The notes beneath the pieces are model-generated. The model saw nothing but the letters and a program-made list of their open reading frames with translations, was not told the origin of the DNA and made no database searches. DNA of 64,000 bases. Source: Bog-473 sp963807675 (GTDB lineage: Bacteria; Actinomycetota; Acidimicrobiia; Acidimicrobiales; RAAP-2). Every line of letters begins with the position of its first letter. Positions within the stretch are counted from its first letter, which is position 1. The translations under genes were made by a program, and so were the position numbers. Positions 26,001-34,790 of this stretch are shown here, one piece after another. The DNA lies in NCBI GenBank assembly GCA_963807675.1, contig CAWECP010000002.1, positions 744,001 to 808,000 on the forward strand, in the 5' to 3' direction.

Positions 26001-27053
26001 ATGCGCGCCTGGCAAGTGACCAGCTACGGGCGGCCGACGGACGCCCTCGAGCTGCGCGAGACGGCTGATCCCGTTCCGGGTGCGGGTGAGGTCCTGGTGC
26101 GGACGACCGCCAGCGTCCTCAATTTCAACGAGGTCGATGCCTGCTACGGGCGCTATCTCACGGTCGATCCGCCGCTTCCGTACACGCTCGGGATGGAGTG
26201 TGTGGGCGAGGTCGTGGACGCCGGATCGGCGGCAGAGTCCTGGATCGGGCGGAGAGTCATCGCGAGCGCCCGTGGGGCCACCGGCGCCCACGCCGACTTG
26301 GTGGCTTGCCCGACCACAATGGTGTTCGAGGCGCCGGAACGGTTGGGCGACGTCGAAGCCGCGGCGTTCCTCTACCCGTTCCATCTTGCGCACCTCGCGC
26401 TCCATGAGCGAGGTCACCTGAGCGCCGGCGATACCGTCCTGATCCACGCCGCCGGTGGCGGTGTTGGCTCCGCTGCCGTTCAGTTGGCAATCGTCGCCGG
26501 TGCTCGGGTCATCGCGACGGTCGGCGACGACGCCAAGGCCTCGTTCGTAAAGGGTTTGGGGGCCGATGTCGTCATCAACTACCGAACCGATGACTTCGTC
26601 GCACGCGTCCTCGAGGTGACTGCGGGCGCTGGCGTCGAGTTGTGCTTCGACGGGGTGGGCGGTGAGACGACGATGCAGTCACTGCGGTGCCTCGGCCGAG
26701 GTGGGCGGCACCTGGTGGTCGGGTTCGCCAGTGGTATCGAGGCCGAGGAGATCCCGATGGTTTCGGGACGGGCCCTCTGCTTCGGCAACTTCGACATCGT
26801 CGGTGTCATCCTGGCCTATGTGGATGCAGCGGTGGTCCCCTACGTGAGTAGTTTTGTCCCGGTCCCGGTGCCCCGCTTCAACCCTCCGACGACCGACGTG
26901 GGCGTGCGAGTCCAGGCCCACCTGCTCGAGCTCCTGACCGTAGGCGCTATCCGTCCCATCGTGGGTCGGACCGCCGCCTTCGACGGGCTCGCGCAGGCCC
27001 TCGACGACATGGAGTCGCGCGCAACGATAGGGCGCACCGTGGTGACGCGATGA
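26001..27053 (+). CDS. MDR-family NADPH:quinone oxidoreductase-like protein
   Basis: Zinc-independent medium-chain dehydrogenase/reductase, 350 residues. The N-terminal GroES-like fold has LNFNEVDACYGRY, in the place of the LN..D...R.G motif, and YTLGMECVGEVVDAG. The Rossmann domain has HAAGGGVGSAAVQLAIVAGARVIATV with the AxxGxxG NADPH motif and LGADVVINYRTDDF. The catalytic-zinc Cys/His set of alcohol dehydrogenases is missing, as expected for quinone reductase types. It reduces quinones or alpha,beta-unsaturated carbonyls with NADPH, by family knowledge. Separated from the methyltransferase by 112 bases, so perhaps independently transcribed. Confidence 0.88.
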   Translation: MRAWQVTSYGRPTDALELRETADPVPGAGEVLVRTTASVLNFNEVDACYGRYLTVDPPLPYTLGMECVGEVVDAGSAAESWIGRRVIASARGATGAHADLVACPTTMVFEAPERLGDVEAAAFLYPFHLAHLALHERGHLSAGDTVLIHAAGGGVGSAAVQLAIVAGARVIATVGDDAKASFVKGLGADVVINYRTDDFVARVLEVTAGAGVELCFDGVGGETTMQSLRCLGRGGRHLVVGFASGIEAEEIPMVSGRALCFGNFDIVGVILAYVDAAVVPYVSSFVPVPVPRFNPPTTDVGVRVQAHLLELLTVGAIRPIVGRTAAFDGLAQALDDMESRATIGRTVVTR

Positions 27054-27184
27054 CTTCCACCGGCTCGTCCCGCGCCGGCTGAAATGTGCCCCGACGTGAC
27101 TCGAACCTCCGCCAACGGCTTCGGAGAACCCTCTGAATTCTCCGCCGATGTATGCGGGTTGCGTCGAGGCTTCGAGCTGACGCT

Positions 27185-27424
27185 CTAATAGCGGCCGGAA
27201 TATTCGACCGCCCTCAATCGCCGCCGCGATCCGGCTAGGTAGAAGACAGAGACGATGGCTCCGAACGCTCCGAACAGGAACCACGCACCCACCATGCCGG
27301 CGATCCACAGTGCCTTCCATTTCCCCGCCAGCGCCATTGCAGGACGTTTGGCGGCGTCAATGATCGCCCAGATGACCACAGCGAGCGACGCAAAATAGAT
27401 GATGTCGAACGGTACGCTGCCCAT
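27185..27424 (-). CDS. small two-helix membrane protein (DUF2516-like)
   Basis: 79 residues with two hydrophobic helices (about 5-22 and 40-62) separated by a basic loop AAKRPAMALAGKWKALW and followed by a basic tail SRRRLRAVEYSG. The K-x-LW turn and overall layout resemble actinobacterial DUF2516 proteins, whose role is unknown. ATG at 27424 is preceded on the minus strand by GAGAAAGAGGAAAC, a fair ribosome binding site. Monocistronic, just outside the left repeat of the proposed island. Confidence 0.65.
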   Translation of the reverse strand: MGSVPFDIIYFASLAVVIWAIIDAAKRPAMALAGKWKALWIAGMVGAWFLFGAFGAIVSVFYLAGSRRRLRAVEYSGRY

Positions 27425-27653
27425 GTTTCCTCTTTCTCGCGAAGCGCGACCAGATTCTCGAGTCCGCTATCCACTTCGCTTCACAGGGCTTCTACCCGCC
27501 GAACCTTTGAGGATGATCAGAAGTTCGTAAGTGTCTCATGAGAAGGCGGAGCAACCCGCTCATGTGACGTACCCAGGGGCCGACTGTGACGGGGTCGTGA
27601 CTTCACCAGGGATGTGCACGACCAGCAGGCACGGACCTCGGTGGCGCTCCAGC

Positions 27654-27701
27654 GTTGGCGTCCCCCGGCGGGACTCGAACCTGGGCCACCCGCTCCGGAG
27701 G
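27654..27701 (-). repeat. decayed 3' half of tRNA-Arg(CCG): left attachment-site repeat
   Basis: 48 bases match the 3' half (anticodon loop to CCA) of the intact tRNA-Arg at 36445-36519, in the same orientation, with about three substitutions and one extra base. CTCCGGA anticodon loop, GGTTCGAGTCC T-arm, GGGGG acceptor strand and CGCCAAC are shared. Two T-stem pairs are broken and the 5' half is absent, so it cannot fold as a tRNA. This is what tRNA-site integration leaves at the distal end of an element. The rest of the gene-free stretch 27425-27851 holds nothing else I can support. Confidence 0.75.
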
Positions 27702-27851
27702 ACGATCTGATTTGCCTGGTCCGTCTGGGCTGCCTGCCTCACTCGCCCCGAGCAGCGCCTGGCGTCCAGCCCATTTGTCCCGTCTCTCATTTGCGCCAAG
27801 TCGGTTGCCGAATCAGATGGCCATGCTCCGCTCTGGCCCGGTTTGCCACCG

Positions 27852-28472
27852 TCAATCGATGGCAGCACCGAGCCCACGCGCCACGAAGGAGATGGCCGCT
27901 TCGACGAGATCGTCATCGGCGACATCAGGTTGGAGGACTCGTAGTTGCCCGATGCCGCGAAAGAGGATCTCGATCAGCCTCGCCGCCTGAACGGCCGACT
28001 CGAGGGGCTCAATGCCCTGGCGCCCCCTCTCCGCCTCGATGATCTCGGCGAGCGCCCGCACCCCCTCGTCCTCAATGCGCGTGAGCTCTTCTCGAGCCGC
28101 CGGGTTGCGCGCCGCGTAGAGCCAGAACTCCTGGTACAGCAATCCCATGTTTCGGGCCCGACGGGTCTCGTCTCGGATCAAGGAGACGAAATCCGATATG
28201 CGGGCTTCGGGTGGCACGTCGGAGTCCTCGAGCGTGGCTCGGAGCGCTTGCATCTCCCGGTCGTAGTTCGCCTTGAACAGGGCGAGGAAGAGGTCCTCCT
28301 TGTTCTTAAAGTTGGAGTACACCGCTCCCTTGGTGAAGCCGGCCACGGCCGCCACCTCGTCGAGTGAGGCCCCGTGGAACCCCCGCTCCGCAAAGACCTC
28401 GGCGGCGGCGGCCAAGAGATGTTCCCGGGTTTGCTGCCGCCGGCGTTCGGGTGTGAGGGGTTGGAGGGCCAT
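27852..28472 (-). CDS. TetR/AcrR-family transcriptional regulator
   Basis: 206-residue repressor with an N-terminal TetR_N helix-turn-helix (about residues 14-60: HLLAAAAEVFAERGFHGASLDEVAAVAGFTKGAVYSNFKNKEDLFLAL) and a helical ligand/dimer domain. Divergent from the DrrA-like ATPase gene with only 40 bases between starts, where a perfect 7-bp-arm palindrome lies (28489-28507). This arrangement strongly suggests that it represses the exporter and itself, released by an exporter substrate. The ligand is unknown. Confidence 0.92.
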   Translation of the reverse strand: MALQPLTPERRRQQTREHLLAAAAEVFAERGFHGASLDEVAAVAGFTKGAVYSNFKNKEDLFLALFKANYDREMQALRATLEDSDVPPEARISDFVSLIRDETRRARNMGLLYQEFWLYAARNPAAREELTRIEDEGVRALAEIIEAERGRQGIEPLESAVQAARLIEILFRGIGQLRVLQPDVADDDLVEAAISFVARGLGAAID

Positions 28473-28488
28473 AGGGTTGCGCTACCTT

Positions 28489-28507
28489 CCAGTATAGTAG
28501 ATACTGG
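28489..28507. promoter_or_regulatory. TetR operator overlapping divergent promoters
   Basis: CCAGTAT-AGTAG-ATACTGG, a perfect inverted repeat, sits centrally between the divergent TetR (28472) and ABC ATPase (28513) starts. It overlaps -10-like boxes on both strands (TATAGT at 28493 on plus, TATACT on minus), so a bound dimer would block both transcripts. Site assignment is by position and symmetry. Confidence 0.75.
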
Positions 28508-28512
28508 CGAGT

Positions 28513-29529
28513 ATGAGTGATTCCCAGACGTATGAACCGGCGGCACGGGCTCCGGCCGTTCCCGATGACGATGCGACGGACGCGGCCGTGATCGCCGCTG
28601 GACTGGTCCGTCGATTCGCTTCGACCGTCGCGGTCGACGGTCTCGACCTCTGTGTTCGGCGGGGCGAGATCTACGGATTCCTTGGGCCGAACGGAGCCGG
28701 CAAGTCAACGGTCGTCCGGATCCTGTGCACGCTGCTCAAGCCGACTGCCGGGACGGCGTGTGTGGCCGGGTACGACGTTGCACGGGATCCCAAGTCGGTC
28801 CGGATCCGTATCGGCGTCGCCCTCCAGGACGCGGCGATTGACGACCGGCAGACCGGACGTGAGCTGCTCACGCTCCAGGGTCGCCTCTACGGTCTGAGGG
28901 CGGCGGAAATCCGGATGAGACTGGGCGAGGTCCTCGACCTGGTTGACATCGGCAGCGCCATCGATCGGCGCATCGGAACCTATTCGGGGGGAATGAAGCG
29001 ACGTCTCGACCTCGCCGCCGCCTTGGTCCACAACCCAGAGGTGCTGTTCCTCGATGAGCCGACCACGGGTCTCGACCCTCATAGCCGCGCCGCGGTCTGG
29101 TCCGAGGTCCAGAGGCTCAACCGCGAGCTCGACATGACCATCTTCCTCACGACGCAGTACCTGGACGAAGCCGACACCCTGGCCGACCGGGTGGGCATCA
29201 TCTCGTCAGGCCGGCTGGTGGCGCAGGGCTCTCCCACCGACCTCAAGCACTCGGTGGGTCACGACGTGATCGTGGCCGAGGTCGAGGGGAAGGGCGGCGG
29301 GGCAGTCGACAGCCTGCGCTGCATCGAGGGGCTCGACTCGGCTTGGAGCGCCGATGGCACCATCACGGTCAACACCTCGGACGGGCCGGCGGCTCTCGGT
29401 ACGGTCGCAGTGGCTCTGGGCCGGACGGGGCTCCACATCAAGAGCCTCACGATGCGGACGCCGACCTTGGACGACGTGTTCATGGCGATGACCGGGTCTC
29501 GAATCGACAGGGAAGAGGTTCACGCGTGA
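28513..29529 (+). CDS. ABC exporter ATPase, DrrA type
   Basis: 338-residue ATPase of the daunorubicin-resistance (DrrA) group energising a drug or lipid exporter. Walker A GPNGAGKST (about 58-66), signature YSGGMKRRLDLA, Walker B LFLDEPTTGLDP, and a switch region TTQYLDEAD where Gln replaces His, a normal DrrA trait. The C-terminal domain ends with MRTPTLDDVFMAMTG, the DrrA-specific motif. The last bases overlap the permease gene start (GTGA). The near absence of a leader between -10 and ATG suggests a leaderless or very short-leader transcript controlled by the TetR palindrome. Confidence 0.93.
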   Translation: MSDSQTYEPAARAPAVPDDDATDAAVIAAGLVRRFASTVAVDGLDLCVRRGEIYGFLGPNGAGKSTVVRILCTLLKPTAGTACVAGYDVARDPKSVRIRIGVALQDAAIDDRQTGRELLTLQGRLYGLRAAEIRMRLGEVLDLVDIGSAIDRRIGTYSGGMKRRLDLAAALVHNPEVLFLDEPTTGLDPHSRAAVWSEVQRLNRELDMTIFLTTQYLDEADTLADRVGIISSGRLVAQGSPTDLKHSVGHDVIVAEVEGKGGGAVDSLRCIEGLDSAWSADGTITVNTSDGPAALGTVAVALGRTGLHIKSLTMRTPTLDDVFMAMTGSRIDREEVHA

Positions 29530-30320
29530 CCGCGGTCGAGGGTGCCGGCGTCATGGGGCGAGAGGCGGGGTTCGTTCACGACGTGCGGGCCATCGCCGGC
29601 CGGGCCCTCCGCCAAATCCCGCGGGAGCCGGCGGCAGTCATTCCGGCCGTCTTCGTCCCGGCGTTCTTCTACAGCGTCAACCTGGGCGCTCTTGAGAAGC
29701 TGGCCGGCACCGCCCTCGACTACAAGGCCTTTCTCCTGCCCATGGCGATCGCCTTTGCCGTGACTGGAATGTCGAGAGCCCCCGCGCTGGTCAGCGACAT
29801 CCAAGGCGGGTACTTCGACCGGCTCTGCATGACCCCCATCCGGAGGTCCGCCCTGCTGCTCGGGTTGATGGTGGCCGACGTGGCGGTGATCGTCGCGCTC
29901 TGCCTGCCTGTTCTGGCCATCGGCGCCGTCGTCGGGGTGCGCTTTGCCACCGGCCTCCCGGGTCTCCTGGTCTTCGTCGGGTTTTCGGCGTTCTGGGGTC
30001 TGGCCTTCACGGGCTTTCCATATGCCGTCGCACTGAAGACGGGCAGTCCCGCCGCCGTCAATGCGTGCTACGTCGTCTTCTTCCCGCTGTTCTTCCTCAC
30101 CGATGCCGTGGTGCCCAAGCAGCTACTCACCGGGTGGTTCTCCGCCATCGCCACCTACAACCCGGTGACCTACCTGCTCGGCGCGCTTCGTGCCCTCATC
30201 ACCTCCGGGTGGCAGGCCCGACCTCTGCTGGAGGGATTGGCCGCAGTGGCCGGGCTCGCGGTCGCGGGCCTGGCGCTTGCCCTCGTCGCTCTCCGAGCAA
30301 GAATTCGAATGGGAGATTGA
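29526..30320 (+). CDS. ABC-2 type exporter permease, DrrB type
   Basis: About 264 residues, six predicted membrane helices, partner of the DrrA-like ATPase. After a cytoplasmic N-terminus comes the ABC-2 motif RQIPREPAAVIPAVFVPAFFYSVNLG, then FLLPMAIAFAVTG, GGYFDRLCMTPIRRSALLLGLM (the EAA-like contact helix), and a late NPVTYLLGALRALI typical of this family. The start is the GTG at 29526 overlapping the ATPase stop in GTGA; the phase is open upstream only as a shadow. Together with the ATPase it forms a two-gene exporter; the substrate is not predictable. Confidence 0.9.
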   Translation: MTAVEGAGVMGREAGFVHDVRAIAGRALRQIPREPAAVIPAVFVPAFFYSVNLGALEKLAGTALDYKAFLLPMAIAFAVTGMSRAPALVSDIQGGYFDRLCMTPIRRSALLLGLMVADVAVIVALCLPVLAIGAVVGVRFATGLPGLLVFVGFSAFWGLAFTGFPYAVALKTGSPAAVNACYVVFFPLFFLTDAVVPKQLLTGWFSAIATYNPVTYLLGALRALITSGWQARPLLEGLAAVAGLAVAGLALALVALRARIRMGD

Positions 30321-30413
30321 AACCTGCTGATCCTCGAAGAGAGCCTTTCGATCACGGCCAACCAACAGCAAGCAGTCCCTCGTTGGTAGCCCGATCTGCA
30401 GACCTCGAGGGGT

Positions 30414-31367
30414 TCAGTGCCGGCGGTCCGTCTGGGCGCCGATGTCAGCGAACAGCGACTCGCGTCGGCGCACAATGGCACAGAGCGTCTCGTTGTACGG
30501 CGTCTCGAGGCCGAGCTCGCGGCTCAGTGCGACGACCTGTCCGTTGATGACGTCGATCTCCGAGGGCCGTCGGGCCAGATGGTCGAGGCGCACCGACGGG
30601 CTGGCGTTCGGAATCGTGGCCGCGAAGTCGGTCACGTACCGCACTGGGTCGTCGAACGGGAACTCGATCCCCTTGGCGACGGCGAGCCGGTACGCCTCGG
30701 AGGTGCATCCGAGGGCGACCGTCCACGCTTCGGGATCTGACATCAGCTCGCCCACGGTGACGTCGAAGACGGCGCACGGAGCGCTGAGCGTCACGTTGCA
30801 GAGGAACTTCTCCCAAATCATGAGCGTCACGTCGGCGAAGGCACGGACGTTGAAGCCGGCGTCGTCCCAGGCCTGCTCAAGCCGGCGGACCCGGTCCGTC
30901 AGTCCACCGTGCATCTCGCCGATCCGGATCAGTCGCATGCCCTCGTGGTGGACGCGGCCCGGCTCAGGGATCGACGACCCGAATCCCTCGGCGATCCCGA
31001 TGACGATGTGCTCCTGCGGGATGCGGCGCGCCACCCGCTCGCCCGCACCGAGCCCGTTCTGGAACGCCATGACCAAACTGTCGGGCTCCAGGAGTGGAGC
31101 GATCTCCGCCGCCACCTCGTCGACGTCCGATGCCTTCGTCGCGATCACCCACACGTCGCAGCGCCCGGCATCCTTGGGCGAGGTTCCGACCCGGAGGCTG
31201 TCGACGACGAAGCTGCCGCTGGCGCCCGAGACGGTCAGACCGGAGGTGGCGATGGTGTCGATGTGCTCCTGCCACGTGTCGATGGCCCAGACCTCGTGTC
31301 CGGCCTTGCCCAGCACGCCGGCGTAGACCGAGCCCATGGCGCCGGTTCCGACGATGGCGAACTTCAT
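30414..31367 (-). CDS. ketopantoate reductase-like (PanE/ApbA) dehydrogenase
   Basis: 317-residue NADP-dependent 2-dehydropantoate 2-reductase family member: Rossmann GTGAMGSVYAGVL at the N-terminus, VIATKASDVDEV, FQNGLGAGE with the substrate-binding Asn, and WEKFLCNVTLSAPCAVFD with the catalytic Lys. The C-terminal domain ends SEIDVINGQVVALSRELGLETPYNETL, as in PanE, with the conserved S-x-x-D-hydrophobic and NG. In pantothenate synthesis it would make pantoate, but many paralogues act on other 2-keto acids, and its place among accessory genes makes a paralogue likely. Divergent from the DUF2786 gene. Confidence 0.85.
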   Translation of the reverse strand: MKFAIVGTGAMGSVYAGVLGKAGHEVWAIDTWQEHIDTIATSGLTVSGASGSFVVDSLRVGTSPKDAGRCDVWVIATKASDVDEVAAEIAPLLEPDSLVMAFQNGLGAGERVARRIPQEHIVIGIAEGFGSSIPEPGRVHHEGMRLIRIGEMHGGLTDRVRRLEQAWDDAGFNVRAFADVTLMIWEKFLCNVTLSAPCAVFDVTVGELMSDPEAWTVALGCTSEAYRLAVAKGIEFPFDDPVRYVTDFAATIPNASPSVRLDHLARRPSEIDVINGQVVALSRELGLETPYNETLCAIVRRRESLFADIGAQTDRRH

Positions 31368-31498
31368 GCATGCGCCCCCGGCAGGAGCCGGGCCAGTCCT
31401 CCGACGGGTGGTGCGGCTGAGCCGGCGGCTGGAACTTGCTTGACCCGGACTTCACAACCATCCACCTGTGCGTCACTTCCGGCTGCGAGGATGCCAAC

Positions 31499-32798
31499 AT
31501 GGGTGTGCACAATCGAGAGCGACGGCAGAAGAAGAAGGCCAAGCGGGAGCGTCAGCGACGGCCGGGGCAAGCACCGGGCGGGCCCAGCATGACCGGGAGC
31601 CCGGTCGCCTGTGAGCTGGGTGTGGCCCTGGCGGTGGGGCAGGCGGCTGAGGCGGTCTACCACCGGAGAGATGACGCGGCCGAGCTGGTCGAGCTCCTGG
31701 TAGCCGGTCCGCCGGCGGCGGGGGGCCGGCGGATGGTGGCCAATGAACTGGAGGAGATGCTGATGGACGAGGTTCTGGCCAAGGCTTCTGCACACTGGCG
31801 GCCGAGCGAGATCGTGCGTCTGGTGCGTCGCAGGGGCGACCGCACCGGCGAGGAGGTCGTGGTGTCCGTTGTCCATCAGGCGTGGCGCCGAGGCGGGGAC
31901 GGTTTCACCGATCCAGCGTGGGCGGCCGAGGCAGCGTCGTTGGAGCCGGCGAGCTGGCGGATCGACCCTGCGGGCCCCACCTGGCCGGACAGGTGGAGGC
32001 GGCTGTCGGTGTGCTCGGACTGCTCTCCCATCTCCCGGCGTTGCCGCAGTGTCGTACGGGTGCGGAGTCAAAACGGTTCGGCGCGCTCCACCGCGGCAGG
32101 GGCGGGTCCTGGAAAAGGTCCGCCATTTGTTGTCGAAGGCCGAGTCGACCGGCTTCCCCGACGAGGCGGAGGCACTGACGGCAAAGGCGCAGGAGCTGCT
32201 GGCCCGCTACAGCATCGACCGTGCCAGGTGGATGGGCATGCGATCACGCCCGGCGGTCGGAAGCTGCAGTCCGGCGATCTGGATCGACGAACCCTATGTG
32301 GCGGCCAAGGCGCAGCTCCTCCACGTGGTGGCCACGGTGAACCGTTGCCGGTCGGTACTGACCGAGCCACTGGGCCTGGCGACCGTCGCCGGGCACGAGG
32401 ACGATCTCGATACGGTCGAGGCGCTCTTCACTTCCCTCCTCGTGCAGGCGACGACGCAGATGACGGCTTCGGGGCCTCGGACTGACAGCACCGGGCGTTC
32501 GCGGACGCGATCCTTCCGCCAGTCGTTTCTCGTTGCCTTCGCTATCCGGATCGGCCATCGTCTGGAGGAGGCGGGAGAGGCCACTGTCTCTGCGGCTTCG
32601 GAGACGCATGGCAAAGCCCTCGTGCCGATCCTGGCATCCCGTGTGCAGGCAGCCGAGGAGGCGATCACCGAGATGTTCCCGAATCTCGGCCACCGGGGCT
32701 CTCATGCCACCAACCGGGAGGGCTGGGTGGCGGGAACGCTCGCGGCTGACCTCGCCTCACTCAGCGTCCAGCCGGAGCTCTTCGACGAGGTGGCGTAA
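31499..32798 (+). CDS. DUF2786-domain protein, frameshifted
   Basis: Starts at 31499 behind GAGG with a very basic MGVHNRERRQKKKAKRERQR. The first phase codes a helical region (LEEMLMDEVLAKASAHWRPSEIVRLVRRR) to about 31985. A short natural-looking piece VEAAVGVLGLLSHLPALPQ follows in a second phase, and from about 32100 the third phase gives the DUF2786 motif VLEKVRHLLSKAESTGFPDEAEALTAKAQELLARYSI and a C-terminal domain (RSFRQSFLVAFAIRIGHRL) to the stop at 32798. At least two indels are needed. DUF2786 proteins are common near phage and island genes; function is unknown, though the basic N-terminus suggests nucleic-acid contact. Confidence 0.7.
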
Positions 32799-32946
32799 CC
32801 AGCTGATTTCATCGTGCAGCCTCCAAGGCGACGCCGTGATCGCCGGACTGCCGTTGGACGGTTGCCCAGCGTCTTGCCAGCTGGGGAATTCGCCATGCCA
32901 TTCCCGAAAGGCTCCGTAGCCGAGGCCGGCAGTAGAACCGGTCCCA

Positions 32947-32987
32947 GGAAATCCTACCCAGATGCGCGAGATCTGAGTATGATTTCC
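32947..32987 (+). promoter_or_regulatory. abiE promoter with flanking inverted repeat
   Basis: A -10 box TATGAT (32978-32983) lies seven bases before the ATG at 32991, implying a leaderless transcript. Arms GGAAATC (32947-32953) and GATTTCC (32981-32987) form a perfect inverted repeat spanning the promoter core. AbiEi antitoxins are known to autoregulate by binding inverted repeats upstream of abiE, so this is a good operator candidate. Confidence 0.6.
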
Positions 32988-32990
32988 TCC

Positions 32991-33586
32991 ATGAGGACGG
33001 CAGGAGTCCCGGATCTCCGAGAGCAGTTGGGTGACACGTTCACCTACGGCGAGGCCAAGCAGGCAGGTATCGGTGACAGGCGCCTGTACGCCTTGCGCGA
33101 CAGCGGAGAGATCATCTCGCTCGGCGGTGGCGTCTACCGCTGGGCCGACGCGCCGCCCGCCGACTCCGACCTGATCGAGATCGCCGAGCGGGTCCCGCAC
33201 GCCACGCTGTGCCTGGAGACTGCGCTCGCTCGCCACGGCCTGATCGACGCCATTCCGGCCGCCATCGACATCGCCATCCCCCGAGGAAGCACCGTCCAGT
33301 CCTTCAAGCGCCGTCTCGCATCCACCAGTTCGACCCCCGCACCTTCGACCTGGGCCGAGAAGAACTGGAAGTCGGCGCCCGTCGGCCATCGGGCTGTACT
33401 CGGTAGAGCGGTCCCTGGTTGATGTCGTCCGCCTTCGCCACCTCGAGGGCAGCGAGGTCGCCTGGGAAGCGCTGCGGCGCTGGCTGGGCCGCCCGGGCCG
33501 CAGCCCGGCCCAGCTGATCGAGCTGGCACAGGGCATTTCCCCACACCGAGCCCGCACTGCGCCGGGCACTGGAAGTCCTGTTGTGA
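32991..33586 (+). CDS. AbiEi-family antitoxin, frameshifted
   Basis: Antitoxin of a type IV toxin-antitoxin (AbiE) pair: it neutralises toxicity without binding the toxin, and represses the operon. The N-terminal winged helix (LREQLGDTFTYGEAKQAGIGDRRLYALRDSGEI) and GGGVYRWADAPP are followed by the AbiEi region LCLETALARHGLIDAIP and IAIPRGS. The phase then breaks about 33300; FDPRTFDLGREELEVGARRP follows in another phase and GLYSVERSLVDVVRLRHLEGSEVAWEALRRWL in the next, ending with an indel near 33555 before TGA at 33584. The frame-corrected length (about 198) suits the family. The stop overlaps the toxin GTG start. The indels match other indels nearby and may be technical. Confidence 0.75.
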
Positions 33587-34541
33587 CCGCTCCCTCCCGA
33601 GCCACCTCGGCGGGTCGGGCCTACCTCGACCTTCGGGCCAAGGCTCGTGGCGACCGCCGCCCGGTCGACGAGCTGTTGCAGCTCTACATACTGGAGTCGT
33701 TCCTCGCCCGCTTGGCCGAGTCGCGCTTCGCCGACCAGCTCGTCCTGAAAGGCGGAGTGCTCCTGGCCGCCTTCGGGGAACGCCGGCCGACCCGAGACGT
33801 CGATCTCCAAGCCGAGGCCCTCGACAACGACGCGGACAACGTCCGGACCGTCATCTGCGAGGTGGCGAACCTTCGCCTCGACGACGGCGTCGCGTTCGAC
33901 GTGGACGGAGCGACCGCAGCGGTGATCCGCGACGAGGACGCCTACAGCGGCGTTCGGGTCACGATGAACGCCGAGCTGGCAACGGCCCGTCCCCACTTCC
34001 ATGTCGACGTCAACGTGGGTGACCCGATCACGCCCGCACCCCAGGAGCTGCACTTTCCACGCCTGCTCGGCGGTGAGGTCGTCGTACGGGGGTATCCGCT
34101 CGTGATGGTGCACGCCGAGAAGATCGTCACTGCCGTGGCCCGCGGAACGGTCAACACCCGCTGGAGGGACTTCGCCGATGTCTATCTTCTGAGCCGCCGT
34201 CATCCACTGATCGGAGCGGATCTCACCGACTCGGTCCGCCAGGTGGCCCGCCACCGGCAGGTCGAGCTGGTTCCTCTCGCCCGGGTTCTCGACGGCTACG
34301 GCGAGATCGGACAGGCGCGATGGGCAGCCTGGAGGAGAAGACAGCAGCTCGAGGACCGTCTCCCCGACCAATTCGCCGAGGTGGTCTCGGCGGTCGTCAC
34401 GTTCGCGGATCCCGTTATCACCGACACGGCAGCAGCCCTCGCGTGGGATCCGGCGAGCGGCGTGTGGTCATTGCCACGGATGGTCGCTGATCTGTGGGAA
34501 AGGAGGCGGAAGCGTGCCAGGAAAGTCCCGACGAACGATGA
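33583..34541 (+). CDS. AbiEii/AbiGii-family nucleotidyltransferase toxin
   Basis: Nucleotidyltransferase-fold toxin of the AbiE system, which halts growth upon phage infection by modifying a nucleic-acid or nucleotide target (tRNA in related enzymes). Motif I is KGGVLLAAFGERRPTRDVDL (GG...DxD), motif II FHVDVNVGD, motif III HAEKIVTAVARG with the Lys, motif IV RWRDFADVYLLSRRH. GTG start overlaps the antitoxin stop. The frame stays open to 34800, but its end reads out of phase across the next gene; a one-base shift would stop it at TGA 34539-34541, overlapping the next ATG, giving about 318 residues, usual for the family. The N-terminal catalytic half appears complete. Confidence 0.82.
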
Positions 34542-34790
34542 CAGCCCTTGTGGGAAGGTGGCGGATTATAGAGATGGACCTGTGGGCCCAAGAGGACGTC
34601 GACCTCGTTGCTCCTGGGTTCATCGAGTTCGAGACCGGACCACATGGGCAGTCTCGGGTTCATCGCGGTCCAAGGTGGGATCGACTGGCGCGACGCACCT
34701 CGTGACGGATGCCCCGGCGTGGAGTTCTCTTGGGAGGGCTTCGACGAGGGTGACCACACCACCGGTCGCGGCTGGGCGGCCGTCGAGGAC
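34538..34790 (+). pseudogene. fragment of a small conserved protein of unknown function
   Basis: From ATG 34538 the sequence reads ALVGRWRIIEMDLWAQEDVD and LVAPGFIEFETG, then after a one-base shift near 34650 continues as SLGFIAVQGGIDWRDAPRD, GCPGVEFSWEGFDEGDH and GRGWAAVED. This fits a family of small actinobacterial proteins of roughly 110 residues with a G-x-W-R-I-x-E-M-D-L-W start, without known function. The last part (the family's GRI.hH.GDDS.F) is missing: the frame runs at 34791 directly into a recombinase body. The gene seems to have been cut by a deletion or by misassembly. Confidence 0.55.

Noticed and set aside
28513..29529. Loss of the ATPase switch histidine in the DrrA-like protein (TTQYLDEAD)
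   Set aside because: Gln at this place is normal for the DrrA group, so it is not an inactivating change.
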